NCBI GenBank assembly: GCA_902781315.1
Contig: CACZIT010000022.1
Location: 1-64,000 of the forward strand
Source: an uncultured Prevotellaceae bacterium
GTDB taxonomy: Bacteria; Bacteroidota; Bacteroidia; Bacteroidales; Bacteroidaceae
DNA length: 64,000 bases
Reading direction: 5' to 3'
Program-made: the position numbers and the translations under genes
The notes under the pieces: generated by a model
The model's input: the letters and a program-made list of their open reading frames with translations, nothing else
Told to the model about the DNA's origin: nothing
Database searches by the model: none
In this document: positions 53,353-61,473 of the stretch, one piece after another
Layout of the letters: the number at the start of each line of letters is the position of its first letter
Numbering within the stretch: position 1 is the stretch's first letter

Positions 53353-55707
53353 TTACTTCGCCCTAAACGACACTGGGACGTTGTAGTGCACTCTGACCAA
53401 GTGGCCATTTTGCTTACCAGGGACCCAGCGGGGCATGCTCTTGATGAGGCGCACGGCTTCCTTGTCGCAGAGGGGAGAAAGGGCTTTCGTGACACAGACA
53501 TTGCTGCGGGAGCCGTCTTTCTCGACGATAAAGCTAACTATAGTCCTACCAGACACGCATTCTTCGTCGGGATACTTTAAATTGCTCTCCAGAAAATCCT
53601 TCATGGCCACAAATCCACCAGGAAAGGAGGGCATCTGCTCGACAACTTCAAACACCTGCTCGGAATCTATAGGACGAATGGGACCAGGGCCCTGCACCAG
53701 ACGCAATGGTCCTTTTGAACCCGAAGCAGCCATCTGGCGCTTCATCTCCTTTGTAAGAAAAGGGGTCACCACACCTGCCCAGCCACCATTCCTTGCCATG
53801 TGGATGTTCACGTAGCTGGTGTTGTTGACATCGCTCACCTTTTTATTATAGTGCATAGCCTGATAGTCGGCACTCTTGCCGTCGCTGTAGGCCGTGAGCT
53901 GGTGCTTGCCCATGTCGAGGAAGTCGAGCTTCAGTGTGAGGTCGCGCGGCTCGCCGTTGGTGATGCCACCAATGAACCACTGCTCGCCCTTGCGTTTGGC
54001 CACGACGACATATTCGCCGGCCTTGGCAGCCAGACAGCGTGTCTCGTCCCACGTGGTGGGCACGCTGGCGATGTAGCGTGTGCAGTCGTCATTCTGATAG
54101 TAGCGCGTGGGGTTGTCGGCCAGCATCTGCAAACCACTCTCCAGCACCACGTAGAGTGCCATCTGGAAGCAGCGCGTGCCCATGGCAGCCGAATTGGGAC
54201 GTTCTGACCGATAGTGCTCGGGCTGCATATTCAGCATGCCACCGGGCGTGAAGTCGGCAGCACCCACGGCATTGCGGATGAAAGGCAGGAAAGTGGTGTT
54301 CTCAGGAACGCAACCGCCCATCTGCTCCAGACCGCGAACGCCTTCGTAGGAGATGAGGTTAGGATATTCCTGCTCCAGTCCCGAAGGCGTGAAGGCACCG
54401 TGGAAGTCCACGATGATCTTGTATTTCGCAGCCTCGGCCACCACGCGACGGTAGAAATCGTTCATCCACTGGTCGGCGTGGTCCATGAAGTCGATCTTCA
54501 CCGCCGTGATGCCCCATTCGGCATAGGTCTTGAAGAGCGTGTCGAAGTTCTGCTCAACGGCCAGCCACGGCAGCCAGAGAATGATTTTCACCCCGATGCT
54601 GTCGCAATACTTGATGAGGTCGGGCAGCCGCAGGTCGTCGTTGCCGTGGAAGGGGTCGCGCGTGCTCTTCGCCCAGCCCTCGTCCAGCAGGATGTACCTG
54701 ATGCCGTAGTGGGCAGCGAAGTCGGCAAAGTAGCAGTAGGTCTCGTAGTTGCAGCCAGCCTTGAAGTCGACGTCGGGCCCAAAGGGGGCGGCACCGTTCC
54801 ACCATTCCCACGACACCTGCCCGGGCTTTATCCACGACGTGTCGCCCAGCACGCTGCGGCGTGCCAACTGCACGGGCACGGTCTGCTCGATGAGTCCGCG
54901 CGAATTGGTCACCACGGCCCAGCGCCAGGGCAGCTGCTGGCCTTTGTGCAGGGCAATGTAGTCGCCCTCCTTCGTAATTCTCTCGCTGCGATCGCCGGCG
55001 GGTTCCCACTGCTCAGGATAGTTGGGGAACACAGCCTTCACGCCCTCGGCCTCGCCACGCAGGAACATGTGGGGATAGTCGTTGACGTCGCTCTCGCCCA
55101 CCAGCACCTGCTGGTCAGAGTCGTCGGCAGCCGAGAACAGGGCTGGCAGCGTGGCCAGATGTCCGCTGGCCTGCCATTCGGCGAGCGGCTTGTGCTGGTA
55201 GGGTTCCTCATACGAAGTGTTGAACGAGCCGCACGTCTGATAGTGGGCCACAAAGCCATCAGCAGGACGCATCACCACCTGCTCGCCATCTACCTTCGTC
55301 GTGGCACTCTTCGTCTTGGGCAACAGCCAGCGATAGGCCACGGCGTTGTCCATCACCCTGACCACGAGTGCACTGCCGTCGCGGAACGTCACGGTGGCCT
55401 CGTTGTAGCGGTTCTTGATTTCGGCCTGCTTCAGCGGCACCACGGGGCGCAGCGTCTCGGCCACCGTGTTGCGCGTCACCTTGCTCACCTTGCCCTGCTT
55501 GCCGCACGACTTTCCGTTGGCAGTCAGCGCAATATCGTCGAAGGTGAACACCCGATGACCGCAGTTCTCAATCGTCAGCGACATGCTGGCACCAGTCTTC
55601 AGCGTGGCTGTCAGTCCGCCGGACTGTGCTGCCACTTTCACATCTTCGCCCCAAGCCGATACGACAGCCACAAAGGCGAGCAACGTCGTCAATAAGGTTT
55701 TTCTCAT
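53353..55707 (-). CDS. GH97 glycosidase fused to a TonB C-terminal domain
   Basis: A 784-residue exported enzyme; the ATG giving MRKTLLTTLLAFVAVVSAWG is used. GH97 N-terminal sandwich about 20-270, catalytic barrel about 275-590 (WWNGAAPFGPDVDFKAG, YILLDEGWAKS, AVKIDFMDHADQWMNDFYRR, DFHGAFTPSGLEQEYPN, ISYEGVRGLEQM) and C-terminal sandwich to about 685. The Asp in KIDFMD resembles retaining alpha-galactosidase members. After HMARNGGWAG a further 100 residues form a TonB C-terminal domain (MPSFPGGFVAMKDFLESNLK, GRTIVSFIVEKDGS, SMPRWVPGKQNG), normally part of an energy transducer with a membrane helix. This fusion is odd. It lies 47 bp behind the antiporter gene. Confidence 0.85.
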   Translation of the reverse strand: MRKTLLTTLLAFVAVVSAWGEDVKVAAQSGGLTATLKTGASMSLTIENCGHRVFTFDDIALTANGKSCGKQGKVSKVTRNTVAETLRPVVPLKQAEIKNRYNEATVTFRDGSALVVRVMDNAVAYRWLLPKTKSATTKVDGEQVVMRPADGFVAHYQTCGSFNTSYEEPYQHKPLAEWQASGHLATLPALFSAADDSDQQVLVGESDVNDYPHMFLRGEAEGVKAVFPNYPEQWEPAGDRSERITKEGDYIALHKGQQLPWRWAVVTNSRGLIEQTVPVQLARRSVLGDTSWIKPGQVSWEWWNGAAPFGPDVDFKAGCNYETYCYFADFAAHYGIRYILLDEGWAKSTRDPFHGNDDLRLPDLIKYCDSIGVKIILWLPWLAVEQNFDTLFKTYAEWGITAVKIDFMDHADQWMNDFYRRVVAEAAKYKIIVDFHGAFTPSGLEQEYPNLISYEGVRGLEQMGGCVPENTTFLPFIRNAVGAADFTPGGMLNMQPEHYRSERPNSAAMGTRCFQMALYVVLESGLQMLADNPTRYYQNDDCTRYIASVPTTWDETRCLAAKAGEYVVVAKRKGEQWFIGGITNGEPRDLTLKLDFLDMGKHQLTAYSDGKSADYQAMHYNKKVSDVNNTSYVNIHMARNGGWAGVVTPFLTKEMKRQMAASGSKGPLRLVQGPGPIRPIDSEQVFEVVEQMPSFPGGFVAMKDFLESNLKYPDEECVSGRTIVSFIVEKDGSRSNVCVTKALSPLCDKEAVRLIKSMPRWVPGKQNGHLVRVHYNVPVSFRAK

Positions 55708-55754
55708 ATTCAGGAAAGTTAAAGAAGTTAAGGTATATAAGGGAGTCAACTTTG

Positions 55755-56696
55755 TCACACCGCTCCCGCCACGAGCCACGTCATATAGCCGAGGAAGAGC
55801 ACGGTGAGCACGGCACCCTCCCAGCGGGCCACGGTAAGCTTCGTGTAGGAGAACAGCCACAGCAGCAACACCGAACCCGTCATCATCGCGAAGTCGACGA
55901 GCGTGATGCCCTGCACCTGCATCGGGCAGATCAGGCCCGCAGCACCGAGGATGAGCAGGATGTTCAGCACGTTGGAGCCCAGCACATTGCCGATGGCGAT
56001 GCCGCTGTTGCCCTTGCGGGCTGCCACCACACTCGTGGCGAGCTCAGGCAGCGACGTACCGCCGGCCACGATGGTCAGACCAATCACGGCCTCGCTCACG
56101 CCCAGCGTCTGGGCTACGCTGGTTGCGCCGTCGACGAAGATGTTCGAACCCACCACCAGGCAGGCCAGTCCCAGCACCAGCAGTCCTACCGACTTCAGTA
56201 CCGAATAGCCGCGCGGCGCAGCCTGTTCCTGTTCGATGGCATGGCTACCCTTGGCGCCGCGCAGCGTCACCCACATGAAGGCCAGGAAGCCCACGAAGAG
56301 CAGCGCCGCATCTACGCGCGAGAGATTGCCGTCCATCAGCACCATCACCGTCAGCGCCACCGATGCCAGCAGGGCCACCGGCACGTCCTTCCTTACCGTG
56401 GAAGGCAGAATGGTCATCGGAGCCACCATCGCCGCCACGCCTACGATGAGCATGGCGTTGAAGATGTTCGAGCCCACTACGTTACCCACAGCCAGGTCGG
56501 CGGTGCCTTTCAGTGCCGACACCAAGCTCACGCAGAACTCCGGTGCCGACGTGCCCAGTGCCACGATGGTCAGTCCAATCACTATCTGCGGAATCTCCAT
56601 CCGCTCTGCCAGAGCCACTGCGCCATCGGTCAGGCGGTCGGCTCCCCACAAGACCAGCACTACGCCGGCCACAATCATCAGAATGTTTACAATCAT
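55755..56696 (-). CDS. Calcium/sodium antiporter (CaCA, YrbG-like)
   Basis: A 313-residue inner-membrane exchanger with two halves, each holding an alpha-repeat: GLTIVALGTSAPEFCVSLVS with VGNVVGSNIFNAMLIVG, and GLTIVAGGTSLPELATSVVA with IGNVLGSNVLNILLILG. These are the ion-binding repeats of the family. About ten helices; normal length. Ions are inferred from the family. It is followed by GH97 and preceded by a heptamer-rich gap. Confidence 0.92.
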   Translation of the reverse strand: MIVNILMIVAGVVLVLWGADRLTDGAVALAERMEIPQIVIGLTIVALGTSAPEFCVSLVSALKGTADLAVGNVVGSNIFNAMLIVGVAAMVAPMTILPSTVRKDVPVALLASVALTVMVLMDGNLSRVDAALLFVGFLAFMWVTLRGAKGSHAIEQEQAAPRGYSVLKSVGLLVLGLACLVVGSNIFVDGATSVAQTLGVSEAVIGLTIVAGGTSLPELATSVVAARKGNSGIAIGNVLGSNVLNILLILGAAGLICPMQVQGITLVDFAMMTGSVLLLWLFSYTKLTVARWEGAVLTVLFLGYMTWLVAGAV

Positions 56697-56707
56697 AATA
56701 CTTTTTT

Positions 56708-56817
56708 AATGAGTAATGAGTAGTGAATAATGAGTAATGAGGCCCTGTCACCTGTTACTCTACTCAGTTACCTATTACCTGTTACCTATTACCTATTCCC
56801 TATTCCCTATTCCCCCT
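56708..56817. repeat. AATGAGT and TTACCTA heptamer arrays forming the RNA methylase C-terminus
   Basis: Five aatgagt units (56708-56741) and seven units ttaccta/ttacctg/ttcccta (56768-56816). The second array encodes the last residues GNRE and the stop of the TrmH-type gene on the minus strand; the first array reaches to within 12 bp of the antiporter start. Confidence 0.85.
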
Positions 56818-57600
56818 CTGCCTCACCGCCTCAAAGAGCAGGATGGCGGCACTCACCGAGACGTTCAGCGAGTCCGTGATGCCCAGCATCGGGATGCGGA
56901 TGTGGGCCGAAGCAGCGCGGCGCCACTGCTGCGTGAGTCCCGTGGCCTCTGTGCCCATCACGATAGCCGTGGGGCCACGCATGTCGGTGTCGTAGTAGAG
57001 TTCCGAGTCCTGCAGCTGAGCCGTGAGGATGCTGATGTCGTGTTCCTTGAGGAAGCGAATGCACTCCTCTGACGTGCAGGCCACCATCGGCATGCTGAAC
57101 ACCGCACCCGTAGAGGCACGGACGACGTTGGGGTTGTAGAGGTCGGTGAGCGGGTCGCACACCACCACCGCCGTTGCTCCCGCAGCGTCGGCACTGCGCA
57201 GGATGGCACCCAGGTTGCCAGGCTTCTCCACGCTCTCCAGTACCACCAACAGCGGCGACGAGCCCAACTCGATATCCTCCAGCCGCAACTGCCGCGTGCG
57301 CACCTCGGCAATCACTCCTTCGGTGCTGCCGCGATAGGCCATGCGCTCGTACACCTTCGGCGAGACCTCTATCACCTGATGGCATCTACTCCCCTCCCTC
57401 ACAGGGAGGGGCAGGGGGGTGGGTCTGCTCCAAAACACCGTCTCCACCTCGAAGCCTGCCGCCAGACAGCGCTCCAGTTCGCGGCGTCCTTCCACGACGA
57501 AGAGGCCCGCCTCTCGGCGTTCCAACGATTTCTGCTGCAGAGCCAGCAAGCGCTTCACCTTCGGGTTTTGCGCACTCGTGATGATGTTTTCAGTCTCCAT
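56800..57600 (-). CDS. TrmH/SpoU-family RNA 2'-O-methyltransferase
   Basis: SAM-dependent methylase of the SPOUT class acting on rRNA or tRNA ribose. The ATG starting METENIITSAQNPKVKRLLAL is used; a GTG two codons upstream is possible. The N-terminal substrate-binding domain is followed by the knotted fold: VVLESVEKPGNLGAILRSAD, the loop CTSEE, TAIVMGTEATGLTQQWR and IPMLGITDSLNVSVSAAILLFE. A palindromic element interrupts the N-terminal domain (SRPTPLPLPVREGSRC). Its C-terminus ends in repeat heptamers. RNA target not predictable. Confidence 0.88.
   Translation of the reverse strand: METENIITSAQNPKVKRLLALQQKSLERREAGLFVVEGRRELERCLAAGFEVETVFWSRPTPLPLPVREGSRCHQVIEVSPKVYERMAYRGSTEGVIAEVRTRQLRLEDIELGSSPLLVVLESVEKPGNLGAILRSADAAGATAVVVCDPLTDLYNPNVVRASTGAVFSMPMVACTSEECIRFLKEHDISILTAQLQDSELYYDTDMRGPTAIVMGTEATGLTQQWRRAASAHIRIPMLGITDSLNVSVSAAILLFEAVRQRGNRE
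57386..57427. repeat. Palindromic element in the TrmH-type gene
   Basis: tctactcccctccctcacag then ggaggggcaggggggtggg, reading RPTPLPLPVREGS, in the same relative orientation as the folB copy. Confidence 0.8.
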
Positions 57601-57617
57601 ATCCACTTATTCTGCTG

Positions 57618-57625
57618 CAAAGGTA
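57618..57625 (-). promoter_or_regulatory. -7 box TACCTTTG before the TrmH-type gene
   Basis: TACCTTTG on the minus strand, 17 bp before the ATG used. Confidence 0.55.
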
Positions 57626-57669
57626 CAAAAAAGTTTAGAGTTTTAAGTGATGAGTTATGATTATTTTTG

Positions 57670-57677
57670 TAACTTTG
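57670..57677 (+). promoter_or_regulatory. -7 box TAACTTTG before DUF554
   Basis: TAACTTTG on the plus strand, 18 bp before the DUF554 start; divergent from the methylase promoter. Confidence 0.6.
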
Positions 57678-57695
57678 CGGCAAGAAAACAAGAAT

Positions 57696-58499
57696 ATGAT
57701 TGGAACCATCGTCAACACCTGTACCATTATCGCCGGAACGCTCGTAGGAGCCTTCCTCCATCGCGGCATCAAGGAGAAATACAAGGACATGCTTTACACC
57801 GGCCTCGGCCTGGCCAGTCTGGCCATCGGTCTGAACGCCACCGTACAGAACCTGCCGAAGAGCCAGTACCCCGTGCTCTTCATCGTGGCCATTGCCGTAG
57901 GCGGCGTACTCGGCACCTGGCTCGACATCGACGGGAGGTTTAAGAGGATTGTCAACAGAAAATCCACGACACCCACCCCCAACCCCTCCCGAGGGGAGGG
58001 GAGTCTAAATACTCTAACTACAGATAACATCACCTCTAATGCTAATCAAGCTCCCCTCCCCTCGGGAGGGGCTGGGGGTGGGTATCGGGAATCCGGTTCC
58101 CTCGCCGACGGGCTCTCCACCGCCATCCTGCTCTACTGCATCGGCCCGCTGTCGATGCTCGGCCCCGTTATCTCAGCCCTGCAGGGCGACAACACGTTCC
58201 TCTTCACCAATGCCACGCTCGACTTCGTCTCCGCCACCATCTTCGCCTCTACCTACGGCCTGGGAATGATACTGGCCGCTCCCGTGCTGTTCTGCTGGCA
58301 GGGCATGTTCTATCTCGTGGCGAAGATTTCAAGCGAAGCCGTGAGCGACGCCCTCATGTCGGAACTCCTCATCGTTGGCGGCCTCCTCATCACTGCCTCC
58401 GGCCTCTCCCTGTTGAAGCTCAAGGACTGCAAGACCCTCAATCTTCTCCCCGCCCTCCTCGTGCCCGTGCTGTGGTTCCTCGTGAAAGCCCTTTGGTAG
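57696..58499 (+). CDS. DUF554 membrane protein with in-frame 119-bp repeat element
   Basis: DUF554 (YdfK/YqgA) proteins have about seven helices and no established function. This 267-residue copy starts at MIGTIVNTCTIIAGTLVGAF, the standard start. It shows LYTGLGLASLAIGLNATVQN, ADGLSTAILLYCIGPLSMLG and FLFTNATLDFVSATIFASTY. Between helices three and four, 40 residues (TPTPNPSRGEG ... ANQAPLPSGGAGGG) come from a composite element; without it the length, about 225, is typical. The insert falls in a hydrophilic loop, so the protein may still work. Confidence 0.87.
   Translation: MIGTIVNTCTIIAGTLVGAFLHRGIKEKYKDMLYTGLGLASLAIGLNATVQNLPKSQYPVLFIVAIAVGGVLGTWLDIDGRFKRIVNRKSTTPTPNPSRGEGSLNTLTTDNITSNANQAPLPSGGAGGGYRESGSLADGLSTAILLYCIGPLSMLGPVISALQGDNTFLFTNATLDFVSATIFASTYGLGMILAAPVLFCWQGMFYLVAKISSEAVSDALMSELLIVGGLLITASGLSLLKLKDCKTLNLLPALLVPVLWFLVKALW
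57968..58086. mobile_element. 119-bp inverted-repeat element in DUF554
   Basis: Ends gacacccacccccaacccct and the mirrored aggggctgggggtgggtatc; centre about 50 bp with tctaaatactc near one end and gctaatcaagctc near the other. Same length, orientation to the gene, and reading frame as the copy in fkp; the right 43 bp are identical. Confidence 0.85.
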
Positions 58500-58829
58500 C
58501 AATGCATGCAGTTTCATAGCTTTCGCTTTCCATAAGCTATGCACCAGTTTCGCAACTTAACTTAAATTGCTGAGCAAAATAAGTTAAATTACCGAGCAAA
58601 ATAGCTCAATTTACAAGACAACCGCATAGTCCTAAGGCCCCTAGGACTAAATTACTTAATGTAATAACCTCAAAAAAATGCAAACTTAGTAACTTCATCA
58701 TTACCTTGGTTAAAGAGACAAAAAAAGAGGGGCAATGGGCTAGAGATTTTCCTGACTGCTAATCATACAAAGCAGACAAGGCATTTCTCTTGCCCCTTGC
58801 CCCTCACTCCTTACTCCTAAGGAGAGGCT
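58500..58829. other. 330-bp intergenic region with 22-bp array, palindrome and inverted repeat
   Basis: Between the convergent DUF554 and DUF5606 genes. It contains the 22-bp array, the perfect-arm palindrome agtcctaaggcccctaggac(t) at 58628-58648, and an inverted repeat gaggggcaa (58731) / ttgcccctc (about 58798) around 60 bp. No coding signal. Confidence 0.6.
58514..58667. repeat. Degenerate 22-bp-register array (TAAsTTAAATT / GAGCAAAA)
   Basis: Clear units at 58558, 58580 and 58602 (taacttaaattgctgagcaa, taagttaaattaccgagcaa, tagctcaatttacaagacaa); weaker flanking units at 58514, 58536 and 58624 keep small dyads such as catagct, agctatg and tagtccta. Same 22-bp period as the other two arrays. 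Confidence 0.65.
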
Positions 58830-59270
58830 TTATTGCTCGGCGCGGTCGTCGACGTTGTCGCCCTCTGTGGGGGCGAGGGTGGCCTCGAAATCGGTGATGC
58901 CGTAGCGCACGAGGATGTCGTACCACTGCAGGAGCTTGCGGATGTCGCTGTCGTGTACGCGCTCGCGGTCGTAGTCGGGCAGCACTTCGGCGAAGAAGTC
59001 GCGCAGTTGCTGGGAGGTGGCTTTCTTATAGTTGAGCGTGCAGGGCTTCAGTTCGGCTTTCTCGCCAAGGTTCTTCAAGACCTGCCAGAGGGGGATATCG
59101 TCGCTATCGGTGTACATGGCGATGTCGCCAAGGCTGGTGATGCGGTCGGTGCCAAAGGCGGGCATGCGCTTGCGTGCTTCGTCAAGTGTTTCTACGATAA
59201 GGTTCATCTTGCCGCGGCTCACAAGGCGATAAAGGCCTGGCTTGCCGGAGATTGAAAGAATTGTTTCCAT
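58830..59270 (-). CDS. DUF5606-family protein
   Basis: A 146-residue soluble protein found across Bacteroidetes, of unknown function. N-terminal SH3-like stretch METILSISGKPGLYRLVSRG and VETLDEARKRMPAFG, then a helical part (IPLWQVLKNLGEKAEL, DIRKLLQWYDILVRYGITDF). The acidic C-terminus (APTEGDNVDDRAEQ) is usual. Separated from coaE by a hairpin-rich gap. Confidence 0.75.
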   Translation of the reverse strand: METILSISGKPGLYRLVSRGKMNLIVETLDEARKRMPAFGTDRITSLGDIAMYTDSDDIPLWQVLKNLGEKAELKPCTLNYKKATSQQLRDFFAEVLPDYDRERVHDSDIRKLLQWYDILVRYGITDFEATLAPTEGDNVDDRAEQ

Positions 59271-59319
59271 TGTTCTTTTTTTGTTTTGTATTTATTGTTA
59301 TTAAAATGATTCCTTAATA

Positions 59320-59512
59320 TGGTGGGACCTCTCTGAGGTCCAAAAACTCTGCTGTTCCCGACACCCCCAGGTCAGGACCTGGGGTTACTGACATTCGACC
59401 CCGTCGGGGTCGGAGGCAGAGATGACATCGGCCTAAGAGCGTCGTTCTTTTTAAATCGCCCCCAGGTCAGGACCTGGGGTTACTGACTTTCGACCCCGCT
59501 GGGGGCGGAGGG
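59320..59512. repeat. Duplicated hairpin element, second copy forms the coaE C-terminus
   Basis: About 52 bp, cccccaggtcaggacctggg+gttactgac followed by ttcgaccccg-yy-gggg, at 59363-59414 and 59458-59509, 95 bp apart. Each copy has two palindromes. A third dyad ggacctctctgaggtcc stands at 59324-59340. The second copy encodes the last residues of CoaE and its stop. Confidence 0.85.
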
Positions 59513-60084
59513 AGACTATCCAGCTGACGGATAAGTTTGTCTACTTGCGGCTCGAGTGGCACGATACCATCGTTTAGGATGACAAAGTCGCTTTGGGCCT
59601 CCACTTGCTCTTGCGGCATCTGACGGTGAATCCACTCCATGGCGCGCTCCCGACAGATGGCGTCACGCGCCATGATGCGGCTGACGCGCACATCCTCGGG
59701 GGCGCTGACGCAGACTACCCGCGCGAAAGGTACGCGCCGCTGGAAACCGCTGTCGAAGAGGATGGCACTTTCGAGCCACTGATAGTCAGACTGCATGAAG
59801 TCGAGGGCCACGGCAGGATGCACCACATCGTTGACAGCCTGCTTGTTCTCCTCGCTGGCCAGCAGGAACTCGGCCAGCACGCGCTTCTGCAGGATGCAGC
59901 CGCGATAGACCTGCGGTCCCACGAGTTGGCGCAGCTGGCTACGCAGCGTGGCTGAGGTGCGCATGAGGCGCTTGGCAGCGGCATCGCAGTCGTAAACGCG
60001 GATGCCTCGCTGGGCCAGCAGCCGGCACACGTAACTTTTGCCGCTGCCTATGCCGCCGGTGATGGCGATGTAGGGCTGCTTCAT
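59467..60084 (-). CDS. coaE: Dephospho-CoA kinase
   Basis: Last step of coenzyme A synthesis. The ATG at MKQPYIAITGGIGSGKSYVC overlaps the stop of the ybbR-like gene by 4 bp and gives 205 residues. P-loop GGIGSGKS, YDCDAAAKRLM (CoA-binding Asp) and HPAVALDFM are in place; lid Arg residues around RIMARDAICRERAMEWIHRQ. The final 14 or so residues (PPPPAGSKVSNPRS) and the stop codon are encoded by a hairpin repeat and are not part of the usual fold. Confidence 0.92.
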   Translation of the reverse strand: MKQPYIAITGGIGSGKSYVCRLLAQRGIRVYDCDAAAKRLMRTSATLRSQLRQLVGPQVYRGCILQKRVLAEFLLASEENKQAVNDVVHPAVALDFMQSDYQWLESAILFDSGFQRRVPFARVVCVSAPEDVRVSRIMARDAICRERAMEWIHRQMPQEQVEAQSDFVILNDGIVPLEPQVDKLIRQLDSLPPPPAGSKVSNPRS

Positions 60085-61061
60085 TGCTCGATGAGATAGT
60101 CTACCTGCTGAATGTCGAGGCGCGGGTTGCTGACGCTGCCCGGAGCCTTGCGGAGGTAGATGTTGCACTTCTCTGACGGATGGGCAGCCAACTCGTTGTA
60201 GTCGGCTTCAACACGGAACTGCTCGGGGCGTATCTGGCGATACTGGTTGGCACCTACTACAAAATGCACGCGTACACGCGAAGGAAACGTGCGCAGCACC
60301 TTTCCTGCGGGCATGCCTACGGCCTCAATGGGCACTTCAACGGTCTCCTCGGTCATGATGTCGGGACAGAGCGTCACTTGCACCTTCGAGGGCACTATCT
60401 TGGCTCCGCGAATGGTGCGCAGGGCGACGATGCGGACGACGGTATCCTCGAAGTTGATGATGCGTTGCTGCTCGGTGTCGGCATAGCGGATGCTGTCGAG
60501 CAACTGGCGACTGGCATAAACGGTGACGGTGGTAGGCGAGTAGATGGTGCGAGCCAGATAGTGAGTCTTTTCGGGCACGATTTGTCCGATGAGCCTCACG
60601 GGCACTCTCTTCGATATGCCGTGGTTGTAGAAGAACTCCAGCCTGTCGGGCTTCATGGAGGTAATCTTGGTGGAACTGTAGATCTGCTGGCTGAGCTGCC
60701 GCAGCAGGTCGGTTCCCTGCACCTGAGCGCGTCCGTTGTCCTTAGCCGTGTAGTTGTGAAAGTTGATCTTGAGCGGACGCAGCGTACGCCAATACATGTA
60801 GGCGGCCAGCGTGAAACCCTTGTCGCGCAGGGTGACGCGCAGGGTGTCGTTGATGTCGGTGGTGATGACTACGTCCTTGGGCACGCCTACAAGGCTGACG
60901 GGCACCCGATACTCGCGCTCGATGGTCTCGTTGAGGGCTGTGAGCATCCAGAACATACCACTGACGATGAGGAAGAACAAAAAAATCAGAAACTCTCTGT
61001 TCACGATACTGAACAGAAAGTTCCTGACTACTCTGTATAGGCTGACGAGTTGTTCTTTCAT
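60081..61061 (-). CDS. YbbR-like domain protein
   Basis: A 326-residue single-pass membrane protein: helix about 22-43 (REFLIFLFFLIVSGMFWML) then YbbR-type beta domains (EYRVPVSLVGVPKDVVIT, VPVRLIGQIVPEK, VPIEAVGMPAGKVLRTFPSR). In other phyla YbbR/CdaR regulates c-di-AMP cyclase; that role is not shown here, and no cyclase gene is near. It lies between yajC and coaE, an arrangement common in Bacteroidetes. Confidence 0.8.
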   Translation of the reverse strand: MKEQLVSLYRVVRNFLFSIVNREFLIFLFFLIVSGMFWMLTALNETIEREYRVPVSLVGVPKDVVITTDINDTLRVTLRDKGFTLAAYMYWRTLRPLKINFHNYTAKDNGRAQVQGTDLLRQLSQQIYSSTKITSMKPDRLEFFYNHGISKRVPVRLIGQIVPEKTHYLARTIYSPTTVTVYASRQLLDSIRYADTEQQRIINFEDTVVRIVALRTIRGAKIVPSKVQVTLCPDIMTEETVEVPIEAVGMPAGKVLRTFPSRVRVHFVVGANQYRQIRPEQFRVEADYNELAAHPSEKCNIYLRKAPGSVSNPRLDIQQVDYLIEQ

Positions 61062-61114
61062 CGTCGTGCTGTCGCTGATGATATTTTCCTTTTAGAAGTG
61101 AGGATGTTGCAGGC

Positions 61115-61432
61115 TTATGCGTTGGGCGTAGCAGCAGCTCCGCTGGCGAAGACGTAGTTGCGGTCGATGGTGACAACCACGCCGCGGGCAATCTCCACAT
61201 CGACGGTGGTGTCGGCATTGACACGCTTCACGGTGCCATGGACGCCACCACCCGTGACCACCTTGGTGCCTTCTGTGATGGAGTTCTGGAACTGGCGTAT
61301 TTCCTTCTGCCGCTTCTGCTGCGGACGAATCATGAAGAACCACATGATGGCAAAAATGGCCACCATCATCAGCAGCATGGACATGCCGCCGCCTCCCTGT
61401 GCTGCCTGTGCAGCTAATACGATTGTACTCAT
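61115..61432 (-). CDS. yajC: Preprotein translocase subunit YajC
   Basis: Small single-pass accessory subunit of the Sec translocon (SecDF-YajC). 105 residues: helix about 17-36 (MSMLLMMVAIFAIMWFFMIR), then PQQKRQKEIRQFQNSITEGT, KVVTGGGVHGTVKRVNADTT and the VEIARGVVVTIDRNYVF strand. Between nusB (41 bp upstream) and the YbbR-like gene (53 bp downstream). Confidence 0.92.
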   Translation of the reverse strand: MSTIVLAAQAAQGGGGMSMLLMMVAIFAIMWFFMIRPQQKRQKEIRQFQNSITEGTKVVTGGGVHGTVKRVNADTTVDVEIARGVVVTIDRNYVFASGAAATPNA

Positions 61433-61473
61433 TGTTTGTTATTGTTTTTGTTTGTTTGACGTTCTGTTTCTTT

